This document shows, one piece after another, positions 1 to 5,966 of a stretch of DNA of 7,382 bases. Under the pieces are notes generated by a model. That model was not told where the DNA came from, made no database searches, and saw only the letters and a list, made by a program, of their open reading frames with translations. The DNA is from an uncultured Sediminicola sp. (lineage in GTDB: Bacteria; Bacteroidota; Bacteroidia; Flavobacteriales; Flavobacteriaceae): contig CALHVB010000148.1 in the NCBI GenBank assembly GCA_938039345.1, forward strand, positions 1 to 7,382, written 5' to 3'. Each line of letters opens with the position of its first letter. Positions within the stretch are counted from its first letter, which is position 1. A program made the translations under genes and the position numbers.

Positions 1-1
1 A

Positions 2-3000
2 CCTGAGTGGATGATTATGAAAGTAATCCCAGTTATTCCACCAGAATTAAGACCATTAGTTCCTTTAGATGGTGGGCGTTTTGCAACATCAGATTTAAAT
101 GATTTATACAGAAGGGTAATTATTAGAAACAATCGTTTAAAAAGATTGGTAGAAATAAAAGCTCCAGAAGTAATTCTTAGAAATGAGAAACGTATGCTTC
201 AAGAATCTGTAGATTCATTATTTGATAATACACGTAAAGCATCTGCTGTAAAAACAGAATCTAACAGACCATTAAAGTCGCTTTCAGATTCGTTAAAAGG
301 TAAGCAAGGTCGTTTCCGTCAAAACTTATTAGGTAAACGTGTAGATTATTCAGCACGTTCTGTAATTGTTGTAGGACCAGAATTAAAATTATTCGAGTGT
401 GGTCTGCCTAAAGATATGGCTGCTGAATTATACAAGCCTTTTGTTATACGTAAGTTAATAGAAAGAGGTATTGTAAAAACAGTAAAGTCTGCTAAGAAAA
501 TAATAGATAAGAAAGAGCCAGTTGTTTGGGATATTTTGGAAAATGTTTTAAAAGGACATCCAGTATTACTAAACCGTGCTCCTACATTACACCGTTTAGG
601 TATTCAAGCTTTTCAGCCTAAATTAATAGAAGGAAAAGCAATACGTTTACACCCATTAGTATGTACGGCATTTAACGCCGATTTCGATGGGGATCAAATG
701 GCGGTGCATTTACCATTAGGACCAGAAGCTATATTAGAAGCTCAATTATTAATGTTAGCTTCTCATAATATCTTAAACCCTGCAAATGGATCACCAGTAA
801 CGGTACCATCTCAGGATATGGTCTTGGGTCTTTACTATATGACAAAAGAACGTAAGTCTACTCCTGAGTTACAAATTAACGGAGAAGGGATTACATTCTA
901 TTCTGCGGAAGAAGTTGTAATAGCTTTCAATGAAGAAAGGGTAGATTTAAATGCAGGTATTAAAGTAAGAGCTAAAAACTTTAATGAAGAAGGAGAATTA
1001 GTTTATCAAATTATAGAAACTACTGTAGGTAGAGTATTGTTTAATATGATGGTTCCAGAGCAAGCTGGATATATAAACCAAGTATTAAATAAGAAATCTT
1101 TAAGAGATATTATCGGTGATATTTTACGTGTTACTGATGTGCCTACAACAGCTAATTTCTTAGATAAGATTAAGACTATGGGGTATGAATTCGCCTTTAA
1201 AGGTGGATTGTCCTTTAGTTTAGGAGATATTATTATACCGCCAGAAAAGCATGATATGATTGCTGATGCTAATGGGCAGGTAGAAGGTATTATGGCTAAC
1301 TATAACATGGGGCTTATTACTAATAATGAAAGATACAATCAGGTAATTGATGTGTGGACTTCTACGAATGCTATGTTAACAGAGTTGGCAATGAAACGTA
1401 TACGTGAAGATCAGCAAGGATTTAACTCTGTGTATATGATGCTTGATTCTGGTGCAAGGGGTTCTAAGGAGCAAATTCGTCAGTTAACAGGTATGCGTGG
1501 ATTAATGGCTAAGCCTAAAAAATCTACAGCAGGTGGTGGAGAGATTATTGAAAACCCAATTCTTTCTAACTTTAAAGAAGGTTTATCTATCTTAGAATAC
1601 TTTATTTCTACTCACGGTGCTCGTAAAGGTCTTGCAGATACCGCCTTAAAAACGGCAGATGCAGGTTACTTAACAAGACGTTTGGTAGATGTTTCTCAGG
1701 ATGTTATTATTAACATCGAAGATTGTGGTACATTAAGAGGTATTTTAGTAGAGCCATTAAAGAAGAACGAAGAGATAGTAGAATCTTTAGGAGAACGTAT
1801 CTTAGGTAGAGTTTCGTTACATGATGTTTACAATCCTTTAAATGAGGAGTTATTGTTAAGAGCAGGTCAGGAAATCATGGAGTCAGATGTTAAATTAATT
1901 AACGCATCTCCAATAGATAAGGTTGAAGTACGTTCTGCATTAACATGTGAGGCTAAAAAAGGTATTTGTGGTAAATGTTATGGTAGAAACCTTTCTACAA
2001 ATAAGATGGTTCAAAGAGGTGAGGCAGTTGGTGTAGTAGCAGCGCAATCTATTGGAGAACCAGGAACGCAGTTAACATTACGTACTTTCCACGTGGGTGG
2101 TATTGCAGGTAACATTTCTGAGGATAATAAATTACAAGCGAAGTTTGATGGTGTTGCCGAGATAGAAGATTTGAGGCTTGTTAAAGGAGAAGACTCAGAT
2201 GGTAATGCAGCTGATATTGTTATCTCTAGAACATCAGAAATTAAGATTGTAGACGCAAATACAGGTATTACATTAAGTACAAATAATATTCCTTACGGTT
2301 CGCAATTATTCATAAAGAATGGAGCAAAAGTAAAAGCAGAAGAAGTTATTTGTCAGTGGGATCCATATAACGGTGTTATTGTTTCTGAGTTCCCAGGTAA
2401 AATTGCTTATGAGAATATTGAACAAGGTGTTACATACCAAGTAGAGATAGACGAGCAAACTGGTTTCCAAGAGAAAGTAATATCAGAATCTAGGAATAAG
2501 AAATTAATACCAACATTATTAATTAAGAATAATAATGATGAAGTATTACGTTCTTATAACCTTCCTGTAGGTTCTCATATTATGGTAGATGATGGCGATA
2601 AAATTAAAGAAGGTAAAATTTTAGTAAAAATACCTCGTAAGTCTGCTAAAGCAGGTGATATTACAGGTGGTTTACCTAGAGTTACCGAATTATTTGAAGC
2701 TCGTAATCCATCTAACCCAGCGGTAGTTTCAGAGATAGATGGTGTTGTTTCTTTTGGTAAAATAAAAAGAGGTAATCGTGAGATTATTATAGAATCTAAA
2801 TTAGGAGAAGTTAAGAAATACCTAGTTAAACTTTCAAATCAAATCTTAGTACAAGAAAATGATTACGTTCGTGCAGGTATGCCTCTATCAGATGGTTCTA
2901 TAACACCAGAAGATATATTAGCAATTAAAGGCCCTTCAGCAGTACAACAGTACTTAGTAAATGAAGTACAAGAAGTATATCGTTTACAAGGGGTGAAAAT

Positions 3001-3550
3001 TAATGATAAGCATTTTGAAGTTGTAGTAAGACAGATGATGCGTAAAGTAAGAATACAAGATCCAGGTGATACTATTTTCTTAGAAAACCAATTAGCGCAT
3101 AAATCTGATTTTATATATGAGAATGATGAAATATACGGTAAGAAAGTTGTAGTAGAAGCTGAAGATTCTGAAAACTTAAAACCTGGACAAATTATTACGG
3201 CTAGAGAGTTAAGAGATGAGAATTCTATACTAAGACGTGGTGATAAATCATTGGTTGTAGCAAGAGATGCGGTAGCAGCAACAGCAACACCAATATTGCA
3301 AGGTATTACTAGAGCTTCATTACAGACAAAATCATTTATATCTGCTGCTTCTTTCCAAGAAACAACTAAAGTATTAAACGAAGCTGCTGTAGCAGGTAAA
3401 GTTGATAGTTTAGAAGGCTTGAAAGAGAATGTAATTGTTGGTCATAAAATACCAGCAGGTACAGGTATGAGAGATTATGAGAATATCATAGTAGGCTCAA
3501 AAGAAGAGTATGATGAAATTATGGCTCGCAAAGAGGAGCTTAAATTTTAA
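2..3550 (+). CDS. rpoC: DNA-directed RNA polymerase subunit beta' (5'-truncated by window edge)
   Basis: This is the catalytic beta' subunit of RNA polymerase. The frame is open from base 2 (PEW before the first Met at 11), so that Met is internal. By alignment from memory with E. coli about 235 N-terminal residues, including the first zinc site, lie off the left edge. Landmarks in order: clamp coiled-coil region (about 107-225), switch-2 segment [18 protein letters not shown] (about 299-352), and the active-site motif NADFDGDQM at 674-700, whose three Asp bind catalytic Mg2+. Next come an F-loop with a small GGG-containing insertion (about 1508-1545), the bridge helix (about 1630-1710), and the second zinc site with Cys codons at 1724, 1946, 1967 and 1976. 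The trigger loop halves [13 protein letters not shown] (2063-2101) and GDITGGLPR (from 2654) are split by about 184 residues, matching the SI3 insertion of proteobacterial and Bacteroidota enzymes. The stop is TAA at 3548. rpoB is expected upstream, outside the window. The identification is essentially certain. Confidence 0.99.
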   Translation, partial: PEWMIMKVIPVIPPELRPLVPLDGGRFATSDLNDLYRRVIIRNNRLKRLVEIKAPEVILRNEKRMLQESVDSLFDNTRKASAVKTESNRPLKSLSDSLKGKQGRFRQNLLGKRVDYSARSVIVVGPELKLFECGLPKDMAAELYKPFVIRKLIERGIVKTVKSAKKIIDKKEPVVWDILENVLKGHPVLLNRAPTLHRLGIQAFQPKLIEGKAIRLHPLVCTAFNADFDGDQMAVHLPLGPEAILEAQLLMLASHNILNPANGSPVTVPSQDMVLGLYYMTKERKSTPELQINGEGITFYSAEEVVIAFNEERVDLNAGIKVRAKNFNEEGELVYQIIETTVGRVLFNMMVPEQAGYINQVLNKKSLRDIIGDILRVTDVPTTANFLDKIKTMGYEFAFKGGLSFSLGDIIIPPEKHDMIADANGQVEGIMANYNMGLITNNERYNQVIDVWTSTNAMLTELAMKRIREDQQGFNSVYMMLDSGARGSKEQIRQLTGMRGLMAKPKKSTAGGGEIIENPILSNFKEGLSILEYFISTHGARKGLADTALKTADAGYLTRRLVDVSQDVIINIEDCGTLRGILVEPLKKNEEIVESLGERILGRVSLHDVYNPLNEELLLRAGQEIMESDVKLINASPIDKVEVRSALTCEAKKGICGKCYGRNLSTNKMVQRGEAVGVVAAQSIGEPGTQLTLRTFHVGGIAGNISEDNKLQAKFDGVAEIEDLRLVKGEDSDGNAADIVISRTSEIKIVDANTGITLSTNNIPYGSQLFIKNGAKVKAEEVICQWDPYNGVIVSEFPGKIAYENIEQGVTYQVEIDEQTGFQEKVISESRNKKLIPTLLIKNNNDEVLRSYNLPVGSHIMVDDGDKIKEGKILVKIPRKSAKAGDITGGLPRVTELFEARNPSNPAVVSEIDGVVSFGKIKRGNREIIIESKLGEVKKYLVKLSNQILVQENDYVRAGMPLSDGSITPEDILAIKGPSAVQQYLVNEVQEVYRLQGVKINDKHFEVVVRQMMRKVRIQDPGDTIFLENQLAHKSDFIYENDEIYGKKVVVEAEDSENLKPGQIITARELRDENSILRRGDKSLVVARDAVAATATPILQGITRASLQTKSFISAASFQETTKVLNEAAVAGKVDSLEGLKENVIVGHKIPAGTGMRDYENIIVGSKEEYDEIMARKEELKF

Positions 3551-3563
3551 GTAATAATAAATT

Positions 3564-3593
3564 AAAACCCTCGATATTTATCGAGGGTTTTTT
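3564..3593 (+). terminator. Rho-independent terminator after rpoC
   Basis: A perfect inverted repeat, AAAACCCTCGAT / ATCGAGGGTTTT around a four-base loop, begins 13 bases after the rpoC stop. It is followed at once by a T run (3588-3593). The GC-rich lower stem and U-tract are the classic intrinsic terminator form. It lies inside the rpoC-DUF3467 gap, so it would end or attenuate rpoBC transcription before the next gene. Confidence 0.9.
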
Positions 3594-3611
3594 ATTAAAA
3601 ATATTTTAAAG

Positions 3612-3917
3612 ATGGATGATAAAAATCAAAAGCAAATAAATATAGAGTTAGATGAAAAAATTGCAGAAGGAACATATTCTAACTTAGCAATAATTAATCA
3701 TTCTGTATCAGAATTTGTAGTAGATTTTATTAGCATGATGCCTGGAGCACCTAAAGCAAAAGTGAAGAGCAGAATAGTGTTAACACCACAACATGCTAAA
3801 AAGTTTTTAAAGGCTTTAAATGATAATGTAAAACGTTTTGAGAAGGCGCATGGAGCTATAAAAGATTATGAGCAACCTCCAATTCCTCTTAATTTTGGGC
3901 CAACAGGAGAAGCATAA
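3612..3917 (+). CDS. DUF3467 domain-containing protein, 101 aa
   Basis: This small soluble protein has no signal peptide and no membrane segment. The sequence fits DUF3467: an acidic, polar N-terminus, then NLAIINHSVSEFVVDFI (a beta-strand pair with a conserved F-V-D-F core), the MMPGAP turn, a KVKSRIVLTP strand, and a C-terminal amphipathic helix HAKKFLKALNDNVKRFE. It closes with a proline-rich tail. As I recall, this family is often found directly downstream of rpoC in Bacteroidota; its biochemical function is not established. The start ATG at 3612 gives MDDKN and fits the family's length. No Shine-Dalgarno sequence precedes it, which is usual in this phylum. It sits 61 bp after rpoC in the same direction, but with a terminator hairpin between and no obvious promoter in the remaining 18 bases. 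Expression may therefore rely on read-through or on a promoter inside the end of rpoC (inference). A role near transcription or translation is guilt by association only. Confidence 0.93.
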   Translation: MDDKNQKQINIELDEKIAEGTYSNLAIINHSVSEFVVDFISMMPGAPKAKVKSRIVLTPQHAKKFLKALNDNVKRFEKAHGAIKDYEQPPIPLNFGPTGEA

Positions 3918-3920
3918 TAT

Positions 3921-3955
3921 AAAAGCCTTGAAATTTAAGTTTCAAGGCTTTTTTT
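3921..3955 (+). terminator. Intrinsic terminator in the convergent gap, probably bidirectional
   Basis: The inverted repeat AAAAGCCTTGAAA / TTTCAAGGCTTTT has a six-base spacer, and a further T-G wobble can pair inside it. It is followed on the plus strand by a seven-T run (3949-3955). It starts three bases after the DUF3467 stop. Read on the minus strand, the same stem is followed by UUUUAUAU and lies about 20 bases past the prfC stop, so it can serve both genes. The shorter minus-strand U run suggests it is weaker in that direction. Confidence 0.9.
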
Positions 3956-3975
3956 GTCTGTTTATATAAAAACGA

Positions 3976-5565
3976 TCAATTAAATTCAGAAGTAAAATGT
4001 AGTTTTACAGAAGGATATTTTTGCTGCGTCATTTGTAGAGAAAATTGAGAGTCCGCTAAAAAAACAAGTTGTTCTCTTTTGTCTTGTGCTAAGAATTTCT
4101 GTTTTACTCTTTTGAATTCCTTAAATTCATCACTTTTAATATCTTCTGGTTCTACCCAGCAGGCTTTGTGAACAGGGAAGTTTTCATAACTACATTTTGC
4201 ACCATATTCATGTTCCAAGCGATATTGAATAACTTCGAACTGTAGTGCGCCAACAGTACCAATAACTTTACGCCCGTTTAATTCTAATGTAAATAATTGT
4301 GCAACACCTTCATCCATTAATTGGTCTATCCCTTTATAAAGTTGTTTGGCTTTCATAGGGTCAGCATTGTTTATATATCTAAAATGCTCTGGAGAGAAAC
4401 TTGGTATTCCTTTATAATTTAATTTTTCTCCTTGTGTTAAAGTGTCTCCAATTTTAAAATTACCAGTATCATGTAAACCAACAATATCGCCAGGATAAGA
4501 TATGTCTACAATTTCTTTCTTTTCTGCAAAAAAAGCATTTGGGCTAGAAAATTTTAATTTTTTTCCTTGTCTAACATGTAAATAAGGTTTGTTTCGTTCA
4601 AAAGTTCCTGAAACAATTTTTATAAAAGCTAAACGGTCTCTATGTTTTGGATCCATGTTAGCATGTATTTTAAAAACAAAACCGGTTAAATCTTCTTCAT
4701 TAGAATCAACCATTCGTTCTTCAGCCATTTTAGGTTGCGGAGAAGGTGCAATTTCAATAAAGCAATCTAATAGCTCTCTAACTCCAAAATTATTTAAAGC
4801 AGAGCCAAAGAAAACAGGTTGCTGCTTGCCTTCAAGGTATTTATTTTTATCAAAAGGAGGATACACACCATTTACTAAATCTAAATTGTCTCTTAGTTCT
4901 TCCGCTGCTTTGTTACCTATGATTTGATCCAATTCAGGATTCTGAATATCGTCAAAAGCTATAGTGTCTTCAATATTCTTTTTGCTATCACCACTAAAAA
5001 GGTTTATATTTTTCTCATATATATTATAAATTCCTTTAAAATCATAACCCATCCCTATGGGGAAACTTAATGGCGTTACAGAAAGACCTAATTTTTGTTC
5101 AACATCATCTAATAAGTCAAAAGCATCTTTTCCTTCTCTATCTAATTTGTTAATAAAAACAATAATAGGAATATTTCGCATTCTACAAACTTCAACTAAT
5201 TTTTCGGTTTGCGTTTCAACTCCTTTGGCAACATCTATAACAACTATAACACTATCTACGGCGGTTAAAGTTCTAAAGGTGTCTTCAGCAAAATCTTTAT
5301 GCCCAGGAGTGTCTAAAATGTTAATTTTTTTATCCTTGTATATAAAGGCTAAAACAGAGGTAGCAACAGATATACCACGTTGTCTTTCTATTTCCATAAA
5401 ATCACTCGTGGCAGACTTCTTTATTTTATTATTCTTTACGGCTCCAGCCTCTTGGATTGCTCCACCGAATAAAAGTAGTTTTTCTGTGAGCGTAGTTTTT
5501 CCTGCATCTGGATGGGAAATAATTCCAAATGTTCTTCTTCTTACAATTTCCTCTTTAAAACTCAT
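3976..5565 (-). CDS. prfC: Peptide chain release factor 3 (RF3)
   Basis: This is the cytoplasmic translational GTPase that removes RF1 or RF2 from the ribosome after peptide release. From the Met at 5565 the protein is 529 residues, the length of E. coli RF3. GTPase motifs: P-loop SHPDAGKTT (17-25), RGIS (63-66, the G2 region), DTPGH (85-89), NKLD (139-142) and SAL (255-257). The RF3-typical segment NMDPKHRDR (303-311) in domain II, and EEFKR-like and QKYPSV elements near the C-terminus, separate it from EF-G. The frame stays open ten codons further upstream to an ATG at 5595. I prefer 5565 because MSFKEEIVRRRTF matches the family's start, and because a TAnnTTTG promoter-like box lies inside the proposed extension. 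The stop is TGA. The gene is convergent with DUF3467 and divergent from the surface-protein gene, so it is probably a single-gene transcript. No missing motif or frameshift is seen. Confidence 0.98.
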   Translation of the reverse strand: MSFKEEIVRRRTFGIISHPDAGKTTLTEKLLLFGGAIQEAGAVKNNKIKKSATSDFMEIERQRGISVATSVLAFIYKDKKINILDTPGHKDFAEDTFRTLTAVDSVIVVIDVAKGVETQTEKLVEVCRMRNIPIIVFINKLDREGKDAFDLLDDVEQKLGLSVTPLSFPIGMGYDFKGIYNIYEKNINLFSGDSKKNIEDTIAFDDIQNPELDQIIGNKAAEELRDNLDLVNGVYPPFDKNKYLEGKQQPVFFGSALNNFGVRELLDCFIEIAPSPQPKMAEERMVDSNEEDLTGFVFKIHANMDPKHRDRLAFIKIVSGTFERNKPYLHVRQGKKLKFSSPNAFFAEKKEIVDISYPGDIVGLHDTGNFKIGDTLTQGEKLNYKGIPSFSPEHFRYINNADPMKAKQLYKGIDQLMDEGVAQLFTLELNGRKVIGTVGALQFEVIQYRLEHEYGAKCSYENFPVHKACWVEPEDIKSDEFKEFKRVKQKFLAQDKREQLVFLADSQFSLQMTQQKYPSVKLHFTSEFN

Positions 5566-5581
5566 GGGTGAAAAATTTGCA

Positions 5582-5589
5582 CAAAAATA
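5582..5589 (-). promoter_or_regulatory. Candidate -7 element of prfC promoter
   Basis: Read on the minus strand this is TATTTTTG, an exact match to the Bacteroidota -7 consensus TAnnTTTG, 16 bases before the preferred prfC start. A good -33 TTG is missing; the best candidate is ATG about 22 bases upstream. Transcription would start close to the ATG, giving a very short leader. A second exact match, TATATTTG, lies at 5688-5681. In DNA this AT-rich about one such match per 400 bp over both strands is expected by chance, so neither is proven. Confidence 0.4.
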
Positions 5590-5937
5590 AGGCAAATAAA
5601 TAGGATGGTTACATAAAAAAATACGACTTTAAAAATGAAATTTAAATCTTTAATTATGTGTAGGTTAAAACTTTCTTTATCAAATATAGCTTATGTGGAT
5701 AATGAAAAAATAATTGTTTTTTTTGCATTTTTCGTAATCCATCTTATGAAAAATAGCGTAAGTTTTAAAAAGAAAAATGAATAATCTTTGTCTTTTTATC
5801 GAGTAAAATTGTTGTTAGTAGATTTTTAAAAATTTAATCTATAAAATAAGACGTGAGATTAATTTTTTAAATATATATTGCAATTCTTAATAGAGTAGTC
5901 CCATATTCTTACCAATAAAAATTCCTACAAGAGCCAT

Positions 5938-5965
5938 GGTAATTAGTAAACAAATTACTGATACC
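5938..5965 (+). promoter_or_regulatory. Hairpin abutting the surface-protein start codon
   Basis: GGT(A)ATTAGTAA and TTACTGATACC pair around the loop ACAAA. This gives 11 base pairs with one bulged A (5941) and one G-T wobble. The 3' arm ends one base before the ATG at 5967, so in mRNA the stem would cover the ribosome-binding region. It might modulate translation, or it could be an operator-like dyad or chance. The pairing is seen directly; the role is inference. Confidence 0.4.
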
Positions 5966-5966
5966 T

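Larger units (their letters stand above)
5566..5966. other. AT-rich divergent intergenic region
   Basis: This 401-bp gap between the divergent starts of prfC and the surface-protein gene must hold both promoters. Visible elements are two TAnnTTTG boxes on the minus strand (5582-5589 and 5681-5688), and weak near-matches on the plus strand such as TAATCTTTG (5782-5790) and TAAAATTG (5804-5811). There is also an operator-like inverted repeat TAGATT-N11-AATCTA (5819-5841) and a hairpin at the right end (5938-5965). A 49-codon frame at 5635-5784 (+) contains a hydrophobic stretch but looks like a chance ORF. The last 80 bases are less AT-rich than the rest, and on the minus strand they read as a short membrane-like peptide. 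No RNA gene or mobile element is recognised. Confidence 0.7.

Noticed and set aside
11..13. ATG at 11 as the start of rpoC
   Set aside because: The codons before it (PEW) continue the conserved RpoC sequence, so the gene begins outside the window.
4589..4927. 112-codon plus-strand open frame inside prfC
   Set aside because: It is antisense to a fully supported RF3 gene, and its translation is a serine- and lysine-rich low-information sequence with no family resemblance.
5057..5590. 177-codon plus-strand open frame over the GTPase domain of prfC
   Set aside because: It is antisense to the conserved P-loop and G-motif region of RF3; its length is explained by codon constraints of the real gene.
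5782..5811. Plus-strand promoter for the surface-protein gene at TAATCTTTG or TAAAATTG
   Set aside because: Each departs from TAnnTTTG (spacing or one base) and lacks a properly spaced -33 element, so I do not list either as a feature.
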